Source: Xanthobacter sp. YC-JY1
GTDB taxonomy: Bacteria > Pseudomonadota > Alphaproteobacteria > Rhizobiales > Xanthobacteraceae
Direction: 5' to 3'
NCBI RefSeq assembly: GCF_021730305.1
Contig: NZ_CP032674.1
Location: 4,883,001-4,947,000, forward strand
DNA: 64,000 nt
Shown: positions 52,813 through 61,472 of the stretch, in pieces
How the letters are laid out: the number at the start of each line of letters is the position of its first letter
How positions within the stretch are numbered: position 1 is the stretch's first letter
Notes under the pieces: generated by a model
Seen by the model: only the letters and a program-made list of their open reading frames with translations
Database searches by the model: none
What the model was told of the DNA's origin: nothing
Made by a program: the position numbers and the translations under genes

Positions 52813-55008
52813 ATGACTTCTCCTTTGCCATTGGGCGCGCGCCTATCCCTTTCGGCCTCACTGCTTGTGCTGGCTCAGCTCGGCGCCGGCACGGCTGAGG
52901 CCCAGACGCCACCCGCGCAACCCACCGCCCCGCCCGCCTGGGATGTCCCCGGTTCCGACACCGACCTTCCGACCATCGTGGTGAATGCCGAACGCGGCGA
53001 CGGCGTCGTGGTGGGCTACCAGGCCATCACCACCTCCACAGCCACCCTCACCCAGATGCCCGTGCTGGACATTCCAGCGGCCATCAACACGGTGACGCAG
53101 GAGGTCATCCAGGACCAGAACGCCACCACGCTCGAACAGGTGTTGCAGAACATCTCGAACGTGACGGTGGCCAACACGCTCGGCGGCACGCAGGATGCCT
53201 TCATCCGCCGCGGCTTCGGCGACAATCGCGACGGCGGCGTGCTCACCAACGGCCTGCGCACCGTGCTGCCGCGCAGCTTCAACGCCACCACCGACCGGGT
53301 GGAAGTGCTCAAGGGGCCGGCCTCCACCCTCTATGGCATCCAGGAGCCGGGCGGCATCATCAACGTCATCACCAAGAAGCCGCAGGAAACCTTCAACGCC
53401 TATCTCAACGGCTCGCTGTCGAGCTTCGGCGGGGGATACGGCGATTTCGACGTCACCGGCCCCATCAACGGCACGGGGCTCGCCTTCCGCTTCATCGGCG
53501 AGTGGCAGGACCAGAACTACTGGCGCAATTTCGGCGACATCGAGCAGGGCATCCTGGCGCCCTCGCTGGCCTGGTACGGCGAGAACACCACGGCCACCCT
53601 CGCTTATACCCACCGCGAATATTCCGTGCCGTTCGACCGCGGGACCATCTTCGATCTGACCACCGGCAAGGCCGTGCCGGTAGACCGGCGCATCCGCTTC
53701 GACGAGCCCTACAACGTCACCAACGGCACGTCCGACCTTGTGCTCGCCGGTGTCGAGCATGCCTTCAACGATGCCTGGAAGCTGAAGGTGAATTACGCCT
53801 GGAGCCAGGACGTCTACGCGGACAACCAGGCCCGCGTGATCGCCTACGATTCCGCCACCGGCATCCTCACGCGGCGGGCGGACGCGACCCAGGATTCCAC
53901 CCAGCACGACCAGAACCTGCGCGCCGACCTCACCGGCACCGTGACGATCGCCGGCATGAAGAACGAGCTGCTGTTCGGCGCCAACGTCAACGACTACGAC
54001 GTGCTGCGCACGGACATGATCCGCTGCAAGAACAAGAAGGGCTTCAACATCTACCACCCGGTGTACGGCACCCTGCCCGCCTGCACCACCGTCTCCGCCG
54101 CCGACAGCGACCAGCAGGCCAACCAGACCCTCTACAGCGGCTATGCGCAGGACGCGATCTACCTGACCGACCAATGGATCGTCGTCGCCGGCGGCAGCTA
54201 TGCCTGGTACACGCAGACCGCCGGCAAGGGCCGCCCGTTCAACCTCAATACGGATGGCGAAGGCGGCGAGTTCATGCCGCGGGCGGGCCTCGTCTACAAG
54301 GCCACCGACAAGCTCTCCTTCTATGCCAACTACGCCACCTCCTTCGTGCCGCAGATCTCCATCGCCAGCGAGATCGGTTCGCTGCCGCCGGAGACCGGCG
54401 TCTCCTACGAGGCCGGCATGAAGTTCGAGGTGCTGAAGGGCCTCACGGGCACCGTCGCCATCTTCAACATCGAGAAGGAGAACGTGCTCTACAACGAGGT
54501 CATCAACGGCGAGACCTTCGCCCGCACCGCCGGCAAGGTGCGCTCGCGGGGCTTCGAGTTCGACATTTCCGGCGCCGTCACGGACCAGATCAATCTCATC
54601 GCGAGCTACGGCTACACCGACGCGAAGATCGTCGAGGATCCCCAATATGCCGGCAACGTGCCAGCCAACGTCGCCGCGCACACCTTCTCGCTGTTCGCGA
54701 CTTACGATTTCGGCAAGGTGTGGGGCGAGAATTCCCTGAAGGTGGGTGGCGGCTTCCACGGCCAGAGCGAGGCGCCGGGTTCGGCGGCCAACAACTTCTG
54801 GCTGCCGGGCTACGTGGTGTTCGACGCCATGGTCGCCTACACCATCGAAAAACCGACCCCCTGGGCGGTGACCCCGCTCACGATCCAACTCAACGTGAAG
54901 AACCTGTTCGACACAACCTACTACGTGTCGTCCATCGGGACCAACAACCTCGGCGTCGCCGTGGGCGCTCCGTTCGAGGCCGTTCTCTCCGCCCGGATGA
55001 AGTTCTGA
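52813..55008 (+). CDS. TonB-dependent siderophore receptor
   Basis: An outer-membrane receptor of about 731 residues. Signal peptide ends near TAEAQ; a TonB box is likely in TDLPTIVVNAE. The plug (about 75-185) shows LDIPAAINTVTQEVIQDQ, NVTVANTLGG, IRRGFGDNRDGG and TDRVEVLKGPASTLYG, followed by PGGIINVITKKPQ, the FhuA/FpvA-like class signature. The barrel ends with PFEAVLSARMKF. There is no N-terminal signalling extension, so it is not a sigma-factor transducer. It is divergent from the ABC importer operon with which it probably works. Confidence 0.93.
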   Translation: MTSPLPLGARLSLSASLLVLAQLGAGTAEAQTPPAQPTAPPAWDVPGSDTDLPTIVVNAERGDGVVVGYQAITTSTATLTQMPVLDIPAAINTVTQEVIQDQNATTLEQVLQNISNVTVANTLGGTQDAFIRRGFGDNRDGGVLTNGLRTVLPRSFNATTDRVEVLKGPASTLYGIQEPGGIINVITKKPQETFNAYLNGSLSSFGGGYGDFDVTGPINGTGLAFRFIGEWQDQNYWRNFGDIEQGILAPSLAWYGENTTATLAYTHREYSVPFDRGTIFDLTTGKAVPVDRRIRFDEPYNVTNGTSDLVLAGVEHAFNDAWKLKVNYAWSQDVYADNQARVIAYDSATGILTRRADATQDSTQHDQNLRADLTGTVTIAGMKNELLFGANVNDYDVLRTDMIRCKNKKGFNIYHPVYGTLPACTTVSAADSDQQANQTLYSGYAQDAIYLTDQWIVVAGGSYAWYTQTAGKGRPFNLNTDGEGGEFMPRAGLVYKATDKLSFYANYATSFVPQISIASEIGSLPPETGVSYEAGMKFEVLKGLTGTVAIFNIEKENVLYNEVINGETFARTAGKVRSRGFEFDISGAVTDQINLIASYGYTDAKIVEDPQYAGNVPANVAAHTFSLFATYDFGKVWGENSLKVGGGFHGQSEAPGSAANNFWLPGYVVFDAMVAYTIEKPTPWAVTPLTIQLNVKNLFDTTYYVSSIGTNNLGVAVGAPFEAVLSARMKF

Positions 55009-55420
55009 CGGATGTGTTCTGAGTCACCTCAACCGATGATGGGCCGGCGTCCATCCACCTCGGGCCGCAGCTGGCCGACGTGCTGAAGTTTTAAGGATAT
55101 CTGGCGGCGGCCGCAGTCGGCTGCGAACTCGTCTCCGCTGAATTTCCCTGTTTCCCGGTAATTTGCAGGAAATTTTCCGATTCCGGATCTCATTCAGGAC
55201 TTTTGGCTCGTATATGATATTGATATCATGATTTTCTATCGAAAATTCCAATAAATTGGAACAGCGAATATTTTTCAGAAAACAGGGAACGTGCAAGCAC
55301 CTGCAGGGAAAGGTCCGCCGAGATCGATTCTATCGCTCAATGCGTCTTGTCCAGCGCTATCGTGCCGCTAATCTGACACGCCGGAACACACCGCTGGGTG
55401 CCCTGTGTCCGTGAGCAGCC
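55009..55420. other. AT-rich intergenic region with several palindromes
   Basis: About 410 bp between the receptor and the acyl-CoA dehydrogenase gene (both end here). It holds two perfect palindromes with 2-nt spacers, ATGATAT-TG-ATATCAT (55214-55229) and TTCCAAT-AA-ATTGGAA (55246-55261), a separated inverted repeat TTCCCTGTTT (55144-55153) / AAACAGGGAA (55280-55289), and one copy of a 63-bp direct repeat. The 90-residue frame on the minus strand (55024-55296) has no coding character. It looks like a scar of mobile DNA or a transcript-end region. Confidence 0.5.
55318..55380 (+). repeat. Imperfect 63-bp direct repeat, copy 1
   Basis: Matches 61473-61535 without gaps at about 49 of 63 positions, including the shared cores ATGCGTCTTGT and GCCGCTAA. 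The two copies lie in the same orientation outside the two ends of the hydroxycinnamate module. Confidence 0.65.
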
Positions 55421-56575
55421 TCACCTTCGGGCCTTCAGTCCCATGAGCCCGGCCACCAGGGTCCGCAGTGTCTCCGATGTCCCGGCCGCGATGGTCGCCG
55501 AGCGGGCATCCCGATAGTGCCTCTCCATGGCATATTCGGTGCTCAGCCCGTAGGCCCCCATGATCTGCACGCCCTGGCCGGCCACCTTCACGAAGGTTTC
55601 GGAGGCGAACAGCTTGGCCTCGGTGATCTCGCGCAAGGCGTCGCGCCCACGGGTCACGAGGAAGACGGCGCGCAGCATCAGCATCCGTGCCGCGTCTACC
55701 GCCGTCTGCATGTCTGCGACGGCGTGGCCGATGGCCTGGAAGCTGCCGATCGGCGCGCCGAACTGATGGCGCTGGCGCGCATAGGCCACGGCGAGGTCCA
55801 CCACCGCCTGCGCGCCGCCGCAGCTGCTCGCGGCCGAGACCGCCCGTTCCAGCTGAAGTCCGGACATGAGGCAGCCCCATCCACCGCCCTCTCCGCCGAC
55901 GAGGCGGGTGGCGGGCACGCGGACATCGTTGAAAAAGACCTCATAGGTGCCCGTGCAGCGCCGTCCCAGCATCTCCAGCTTGCGCAGTTCCACCCCGCTC
56001 GTGTCATTGTCCACCAGCAGCAGCGACATGCCGTCCCGGAACGGCGCGTTGCGATCCGTCTTCAGATAGACGTTGAGCACCGCATCCTGGAGACCGGCGC
56101 CGGTGTTCCAGAGCTTCTGGCCGTTGACGACATAGTCCTCACCGTCCTGCCGGGCGTGGGTGGTCATGGCGCCCACGTCGGTTCCGGCGCCGGGCTCGGA
56201 GATGGAGATCACGTGTTTGACGGCACCCGACATGATGCGCGGCAGCCAATACTGCTTCTGGTCTTCGCTTCCCTTGCGCAAGACGTTGAGGCCGCAGAAC
56301 ACCGTGCTGGAATAGTTCATCGACAGGTCTGTACTGAAGCGCGAGATGGCCTCCACCGCCAGCGCCACGTCCATGGCATCGCCGCCGAGGCCGCCATATT
56401 CGACCGGGAAGGGCAGCTGAAGCAGGCCCGCCGTCACCCATTCGCGATATAGCGCCTCGGGAAAGCTACGCGCCGCATCCCAGGACCGCAGCCGTTCCTC
56501 GGGTGCATGCCGCCGCATGAGGGTGTCGATGCTGGCAACCAGCAGTTCCTGTTCCTCGGTCAGGTCGAGATCCAT
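55421..56575 (-). CDS. Acyl-CoA dehydrogenase
   Basis: A 384-residue FAD enzyme introducing a 2,3 double bond into an acyl-CoA. N-terminal helical domain, then the FAD motif VISISEPGAGTDVGAM and the second signature around QIMGAYGLSTEYAMERHYRDAR. The usual catalytic Glu position near the C-terminus is not obvious to me. It is the last gene of a run MarR-LysR-hydratase/lyase-CoA synthetase-dehydrogenase, 10 bp after the synthetase. In that setting it could oxidise a phenylpropanoyl-CoA (dihydrocinnamate type) to the cinnamoyl-CoA used by the hydratase-lyase. Confidence 0.88.
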   Translation of the reverse strand: MDLDLTEEQELLVASIDTLMRRHAPEERLRSWDAARSFPEALYREWVTAGLLQLPFPVEYGGLGGDAMDVALAVEAISRFSTDLSMNYSSTVFCGLNVLRKGSEDQKQYWLPRIMSGAVKHVISISEPGAGTDVGAMTTHARQDGEDYVVNGQKLWNTGAGLQDAVLNVYLKTDRNAPFRDGMSLLLVDNDTSGVELRKLEMLGRRCTGTYEVFFNDVRVPATRLVGGEGGGWGCLMSGLQLERAVSAASSCGGAQAVVDLAVAYARQRHQFGAPIGSFQAIGHAVADMQTAVDAARMLMLRAVFLVTRGRDALREITEAKLFASETFVKVAGQGVQIMGAYGLSTEYAMERHYRDARSATIAAGTSETLRTLVAGLMGLKARR

Positions 56576-56585
56576 GGCGCCCCCC

Positions 56586-58694
56586 TCAGCGCACGACGAT
56601 CAGCGCGTCGAGGGGGAGCGCGCCCTCCCCCTCGGCGAATACCATCAGCGGATTGATATCCACCTCCGCCACCTCCGGATGGGCGCGCATGAACGCGCCG
56701 AGCGCGGCGGCGATCCGCCCCACCGCCGTCACGTCGCGGGCCGCGGCGCCGCGGAAAGGGCCAAGCACCTTCGCACTCTTTAGCTGCCGGAGGGCGAGGA
56801 CGATATCGGCCGGCTCGGCGTCTGCGGGAACAAGGCGGACATCGCCCAGCGCCTCCGCGAACACGCCACCGAGCCCCACCGCCAGCACCGGTCCCCAATC
56901 GGGATCATTGCGGGCGCCGAGGATCAGCTCCGTGCCGGCCGACGCCATGCGCTCCACCAGCACGCCATCGAGCGCGATGCCCGGCGCCGCCGCGGCAATG
57001 TTGGCGTTGAGCTTCTCCCAGCCCTCGGCCAAGGCGGCGGGATCGCGCAGGTTCAGCACCACCCCGCCCACGTCGCTCTTGTGCGGCAGGCCGGGAGCCT
57101 GCGCCTTCAAGGCCACCGGATAGCCGAGCGACTCGGCCGCGGCACCCGCCGCCTCGACGGTAGGGGCGAGGATACGCGGCGGCATGGGCACACCGGCGGC
57201 CTCCAGCACGGATTTCGACGCATATTCCGGCATCACCCCCAGCGGCAGGGGCTCGCCGGCCGGCACGGGCGCACTTTCGCGCACCGGCCGAGCGGCCCAG
57301 GCCGAGAGGCGCGCGAGGGCGCGCAGGGCGCGCTCGGGCGAGCGGAAAAAGGGCACGCCCAGAGCGCGCACGGCATCAATGTATGCGTCGCCGATGCCTG
57401 CATCGTCGCCGAGCATGGCGAAGATCAGCGCCCGACGGTCGGCAAACGTGCGAATGAGGTCGAGCAGCGGCGGCATCTTCCGCTTCGCCATGCCCGGACT
57501 GGTGAGGCTGATCGCAAGCAGCACGGCGCCGCTGCGCGGGTCTTCAAGCAACGGCGCGAGAGCACGCGCGTAGAGGCTCGGATCCACCAGAGCCTGGGCG
57601 GTGAGGTCGAGCGGGTTCACTGGCAGGATGAGGCCTGGCGCGAGGCTTGCCAGGGCCTGCGCGACCTGCCCCTCGGGCTGGGGCAGGACGAGGCTGATCT
57701 CCTCGCAATAGTCCAGGATGAGGGCCCTGAGCGCCCCGGACTCGCCTAGGACCGAGACGCCGCCGAACGGCCGCTGCCGACATCGCTGCAGACATTCGCT
57801 GAGGTCGATGAGTTCCTCGAGCGTGTCGGCCACGAGCACTCCGGCGGCCTCCGCCAACGTGCGCATGACGGCATGATCGCCCGCCATCGCGCCGGTGTGG
57901 GTGCGCGCCGCCTCCCGCGCCGGGCCCGACTTTCCCGGATGCAGCAGCACAATGGGCTTGCCCGCCGCATGCGCGCGCCGGGCGAGGTCCAGAAATCTAC
58001 GCCCTTGACGGAAATGCTCCACGACAAGGACGATCACCCGTGTCTCGTCGTGGTCCACAAGGTATTCGACATAGTCCTCCACTCCGCTCGCCGCCTCGTT
58101 GCCGGTGGAAACGGAGAGCGACACGTCGAGACCGCGCCCGTGGAGTGCTGCGCGCACGCCCGCCGCCATGATGCCGCTCTGGGAAACGACGGCGATTCCG
58201 GGTCCCGCCAGCGGATGCGGCTCGGTGGCGCTGAAGCTGAGGGGAATGCCGTCCGCATAGTTCAACGTGCCGAGACAGTTCGGTCCCTCGATGACCATGC
58301 CCGTGGCGCGGCTGATGGCGGCGAGCTCTGCCTGCGCCGCCCGGCCATCCGCGTCCTGCTCGGCAAAGCCGGCGGCGAAGATGATGACGCCGCCCACCTT
58401 GCGCGACGCGCAGCCTCTGACCGCCTCCAGGACCCCCGCGGCCGGAATGGCGAGCACCACGCAGTCGACGCCCTCGGGCAGATCCGCCGTGGATCGCACG
58501 CAGCGCCGGCCGCGGACCTCGGCCTCGCGGGCGTGGACCAGATGGATGTCGCCGGCAAAGCCGAAGCGTTCGAGATTGTCGAGCACATCGCCGCCGAGCG
58601 ATCCGGGCTTCGATGAGACCCCGACGATGGCCACCGAGCGGGGCCGCAGCAGCCGGTCGAGGAGCCGGCGCGCGGGGCGCACTTGCTGTTCCAA
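56586..58694 (-). CDS. NDP-forming acyl-CoA synthetase, FerA-like (feruloyl-CoA synthetase candidate)
   Basis: A fused alpha-beta acyl-CoA synthetase of about 702 residues. The CoA-binding Rossmann domain opens with RPRSVAIVGVSSKPGSLGG; the ligase domains follow, with the phospho-His at about 266 (RTHTGAMAGDH); the C-terminal ATP-grasp domain has YPVALKAQAPGLPHKSDVGG. I chose the TTG at 58694 because GGGAGGAAA precedes it; the frame upstream is rich in Arg and unlike the family. FerA of Sphingobium belongs to this NDP-forming superfamily and is encoded with a hydratase-lyase, as here. CoA activation of ferulate or p-coumarate is therefore likely, though other acids are possible. Confidence 0.82.
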   Translation of the reverse strand: MEQQVRPARRLLDRLLRPRSVAIVGVSSKPGSLGGDVLDNLERFGFAGDIHLVHAREAEVRGRRCVRSTADLPEGVDCVVLAIPAAGVLEAVRGCASRKVGGVIIFAAGFAEQDADGRAAQAELAAISRATGMVIEGPNCLGTLNYADGIPLSFSATEPHPLAGPGIAVVSQSGIMAAGVRAALHGRGLDVSLSVSTGNEAASGVEDYVEYLVDHDETRVIVLVVEHFRQGRRFLDLARRAHAAGKPIVLLHPGKSGPAREAARTHTGAMAGDHAVMRTLAEAAGVLVADTLEELIDLSECLQRCRQRPFGGVSVLGESGALRALILDYCEEISLVLPQPEGQVAQALASLAPGLILPVNPLDLTAQALVDPSLYARALAPLLEDPRSGAVLLAISLTSPGMAKRKMPPLLDLIRTFADRRALIFAMLGDDAGIGDAYIDAVRALGVPFFRSPERALRALARLSAWAARPVRESAPVPAGEPLPLGVMPEYASKSVLEAAGVPMPPRILAPTVEAAGAAAESLGYPVALKAQAPGLPHKSDVGGVVLNLRDPAALAEGWEKLNANIAAAAPGIALDGVLVERMASAGTELILGARNDPDWGPVLAVGLGGVFAEALGDVRLVPADAEPADIVLALRQLKSAKVLGPFRGAAARDVTAVGRIAAALGAFMRAHPEVAEVDINPLMVFAEGEGALPLDALIVVR

Positions 58695-58828
58695 GGTTTC
58701 CTCCCTGCTGGCGCGGGCCGATGCCCGGCGCCGGTCCTGTTTCCCCTGCCCCGCGCGCCCTGTGGCCGGGCGCTGCATTCTCTTCGCGAGGCTGCCGCAG
58801 GAGTAGCCCGCACGGCAGCGCCCGAACG

Positions 58829-59683
58829 TCAGCGCTGATAGGCGCCGAGGCCGGGCTTGTAGGTCTTGTCGTCGAGGAACTGTTTCAGGCCCTGCTCACG
58901 CCCGCGCTCCGGGTCGAGCGCCGTGGTCTGGTCGCCCTTGGCGTGCAGATATTCGGCCGCCTGCTCCCAGCTCATGTCCTGGGCGAAACGGTAGGAAATC
59001 TTGGTCGCGCGCAGCACCGCGGGATTCTTGCCGAGCAGCACCCGCGCCAGCGCCCGGGTGCGCTCCACCAGCTGCGCCGCCGGAACGGATTCGTTGACGA
59101 GGCCGAGTTCGGCCGCCTTGCGTCCGTCGAACTGCTCCCCGGTCATGGAGTAATAGAGCGCCTGCCGATGGTTCATCAAAGTCGAAATGGCCTTCGGCAC
59201 CACGCCGCCCGGGATGATTCCCCAGTTGATCTCGGAGAGACCGAAGACCGCCTCGTCCGCGGCGATGGCCAGATCGCAGCACACGAGCGGCGTGAAGGCG
59301 CCGCCGAAGCACCAGCCGTTGACCATGGCGATGGTGGGCTTGCCGTAGACCATCAGCTTTCGGAACTGCCAGTCTCGGTTCTTGCGGTAGGCCTGGATGC
59401 GCTCCACGTCCGACATGGCATCGACCGTCCGGAAGAAGCCCTTGAGATCCATGCCGGCGGACCAAGCCTCGCCCTCTCCGGTGAGCACCACCACCCCGGC
59501 GCGGTCATCGACCTCAAGCGCGTCCATGACCTCGTTCATCTCATAGGCGAGTTCGAGGCTCATGGCGTTGCGCTTCTCGGGGCGGTTGATTTTCAACCAG
59601 GCGATGCCGTCCTCGAACTCCACCTTCACCGTCTTGCCGCCCGGAACCGGCCGCTCAGCTGCCTGCGCGTCGTTGCTGCCCAT
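58829..59683 (-). CDS. ech: Hydroxycinnamoyl-CoA hydratase-lyase (FerB/Ech type)
   Basis: A 284-residue crotonase-fold enzyme that hydrates a hydroxycinnamoyl-CoA and cleaves it to a benzaldehyde and acetyl-CoA. It follows Pseudomonas HCHL almost end to end: TVKVEFEDGIAWLKINRPEKR, GEAWSAGMDLKGFF, PTIAMVNGWCFGGAFTPLV, FGLSEINWG with catalytic Glu151, and REQGLKQFLDDKTYKPGL. Three pocket residues differ from HCHL as I recall it: Phe83 for Tyr75, Thr131 for Ser123 and His247 for Tyr239. The ribosome site is AAAGGAC. It heads the run with the synthetase and dehydrogenase, behind a promoter covered by twin palindromes. Confidence 0.88.
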   Translation of the reverse strand: MGSNDAQAAERPVPGGKTVKVEFEDGIAWLKINRPEKRNAMSLELAYEMNEVMDALEVDDRAGVVVLTGEGEAWSAGMDLKGFFRTVDAMSDVERIQAYRKNRDWQFRKLMVYGKPTIAMVNGWCFGGAFTPLVCCDLAIAADEAVFGLSEINWGIIPGGVVPKAISTLMNHRQALYYSMTGEQFDGRKAAELGLVNESVPAAQLVERTRALARVLLGKNPAVLRATKISYRFAQDMSWEQAAEYLHAKGDQTTALDPERGREQGLKQFLDDKTYKPGLGAYQR

Positions 59684-59747
59684 GGTCGTGTCCTTTCCCT
59701 GCGGTGATCATCCCCCGCCCCGGGGACCGGCGCGAAGGTGCACTATA

Positions 59748-59800
59748 ATCAGGATTCCTGATATAAGGATTCCTTATATATTCCGCGCGATTGGCGTCAA
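59748..59800 (-). promoter_or_regulatory. Promoter with twin palindromic operators for the hydratase-lyase operon
   Basis: Two perfect palindromes share the core AGGATTCCT: ATCAGGA-T-TCCTGAT (59748-59762) and ATATAAGGA-T-TCCTTATAT (59761-59779), with centres 15 bp apart. On the minus strand a -35 box TTGACG (complement of 59795-59800) and a -10 box TATAAG (complement of 59773-59778) have a 16-bp spacer. The palindromes cover the -10 and the transcription start, as expected for repression by a MarR-type dimer. A related site lies before the MarR gene. Confidence 0.8.
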
Positions 59801-59870
59801 CGCAAAAAATCTCGTCGCCGAGATCCCGTCCCGCAGGCGGAAGCAAAGCAGGTGGGCGCGGCGCGCCGAC

Positions 59871-60806
59871 TCAGGCGGGATTGCCGCGCCAGAAGCCGCG
59901 GGCGCGGAGCACGTCTACCTGCTCGGTGATGGCCTTACGCACCTCCACGAGCGCCCGGGAGATCTGGGTGGATCGCCGCTCGGCCATGGCTAGCGTCCAG
60001 TAGAGTGGGGGCGTGAAGGGAATGGTCTTCAGTGTCCCGGCGTTCACTTCCTCATAAACGCCCGCATAGCTGAAGGCTGTGAATCCGAGCCCTGCCTCCA
60101 CCACCGCCTTGGTGGCGCGCATGCCGTCAATCTCGGTCACGATGTCGAGCGCGACCCGGTGCTCGGCCGCGGAGCGTTCCATGAGCGCACGCAGGCTGTG
60201 CGTCGGTCCAGGCAGGACCAGCGGCAGAGCGCCGATCTTCTTCAGTCGGAAACGCCCGCGACCCATGGTGCCCTCCGGAAAGGGCGGATGGTCCGCGGGG
60301 GCAATCAGGTAGACCGGCTCCCGCAGGAAGGGCGTGATCACCAGTTCCGCGCTATCCTCCGGATTGTAGAGAAGAGCGATCTCCACGCGTCCTTCGAGTA
60401 ACCAGTCGTGGATCGCCCCGCTGAACCCCTCGCGGATGTGCAGCCTCACCCGCGGGAATTTGCGCCGGATCTGGGCGAGGACCAGCGGCGCCAGCACGGT
60501 GGCAGTGGTGGGTGGAAGAGCGATGCGGATCTCCCCGCTCGCCTCCTCCGCGCGAGAGAGCATGTCGCGCTCGATCTCCTTCAGTTCAGCGACGAGGCCG
60601 CTGGCCCGGTCGAGCAGCGCGATGCCGTGCTCGGTCAGCCGCACGCCGCGGCCGTGCCGCTCCAGGAGGCGCACGTTGAGGTGATGCTCCAGCCGCATGA
60701 CGCGCTTGCTCAGGGCGGACTGGGCGACCCGGCGCTGGGTGGCCGCGCGGGAAAAACCGCCGTGCCGCGCCACCAAGATGAAGGCTTCCAGATCCTCGAA
60801 GTTCAT
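59871..60806 (-). CDS. LysR-family transcriptional regulator
   Basis: A 311-residue regulator: winged helix at 1-60 (MNFEDLEAFILVARHGGFSR, then VAQSALSKRVMRLEHHL) and a Type-2 periplasmic-binding effector domain (about 90-300). The sequence FKAGYNPE-like feature of Nac/Cbl regulators appears as LLYNPEDSAEL. The ATG at 60806 is used because upstream in-frame codons lack homology. It sits between MarR and the hydratase-lyase operon on the same strand and may add positive control to that operon or to the gentisate genes. Confidence 0.88.
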   Translation of the reverse strand: MNFEDLEAFILVARHGGFSRAATQRRVAQSALSKRVMRLEHHLNVRLLERHGRGVRLTEHGIALLDRASGLVAELKEIERDMLSRAEEASGEIRIALPPTTATVLAPLVLAQIRRKFPRVRLHIREGFSGAIHDWLLEGRVEIALLYNPEDSAELVITPFLREPVYLIAPADHPPFPEGTMGRGRFRLKKIGALPLVLPGPTHSLRALMERSAAEHRVALDIVTEIDGMRATKAVVEAGLGFTAFSYAGVYEEVNAGTLKTIPFTPPLYWTLAMAERRSTQISRALVEVRKAITEQVDVLRARGFWRGNPA

Positions 60807-60853
60807 GGCCGGATGTCCGAAGGGGCCGGCAGCTGCGCCGGGCGCTTCACGGG

Positions 60854-61372
60854 TCAGCCCGCCTCGTCCGTATCCGGCGAAAGGGCATTCAGCATGCGCT
60901 TCAGGGTCACGCGGAAACGCTCCAGCTCGTCGGCCTCGATGTCGGCGAAGAGGTCCGCCTCCAGCGCCTGCACCATGGCGTCGCAAGCCTGCAGCGTGGC
61001 ATCGCCGGAATCGGTCAGCGTGATGCGCAGCGTGCGGCGGTTGCGGGGATCGGGCGTGCGGCAGATCAGGTCGCGCCGCTCAAGGGCGAAGATCACCTCG
61101 TTCATGGACTGAGGCTTCACATGATAGTGCCGTGCAATGTCGGCCGACGAGAGCTGCGCGCGGCCCTTCAGCAGGCTGAGGATGGTGTATTGCACCCCGG
61201 TCAGCCCCGCCGACGACAGCACATGATCGATGCGCCCGCGCACCGCATAGTGCGCGCGCGACAGGAGGTAGAGCGTCCGCGTGGACGCAGGCGCGCCTCC
61301 CGGGCGGGGCGCGGCCTTCGCGGGCTTCGCCGATCTGCGCGGCACCACGGCCTTCGATTTCGCTGTCGCCAT
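60854..61372 (-). CDS. MarR-family transcriptional regulator
   Basis: A 172-residue regulator. A basic Lys/Ala/Pro-rich N-terminal tail (about 1-30) precedes the MarR fold: VQYTILSLLKGRAQLSSADIA, recognition helix region VKPQSMNEVIFALERRDLI and the wing RTPDPRNRRTLRITLT. MarR proteins FerC and CouR control hydroxycinnamate genes by binding the CoA thioester. An operator-like sequence 21 bp upstream of this gene matches the palindromes before the hydratase-lyase gene, so I infer self-control and control of that operon. The divergent gentisate genes are a second possible target. Confidence 0.88.
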   Translation of the reverse strand: MATAKSKAVVPRRSAKPAKAAPRPGGAPASTRTLYLLSRAHYAVRGRIDHVLSSAGLTGVQYTILSLLKGRAQLSSADIARHYHVKPQSMNEVIFALERRDLICRTPDPRNRRTLRITLTDSGDATLQACDAMVQALEADLFADIEADELERFRVTLKRMLNALSPDTDEAG

Positions 61373-61392
61373 GGCCGGGTTGGCCCTTCTGA

Positions 61393-61407
61393 ATAAGGAA
61401 GCCTGAT
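61393..61407 (-). promoter_or_regulatory. Operator-like site upstream of the MarR gene
   Basis: ATAAGGA-A-GCCTGAT combines the left half-site of one hydratase-lyase palindrome with the right half-site of the other, differing from ATAAGGA-T-TCCTGAT at 2 of 15 positions. It ends 21 bp before the MarR start codon. Confidence 0.6.
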
Positions 61408-61472
61408 ACCGGATGCTAGCCGATGCCGAGCGTCGCGACAATGCGGAAGCCGGAGCCTCGACCATTCTCGAT

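Noticed and set aside
55024-55296. A 90-residue frame in the AT-rich gap
   Set aside because: Codon use and composition change half-way, no ribosome site or similarity; the region is better explained by palindromes.
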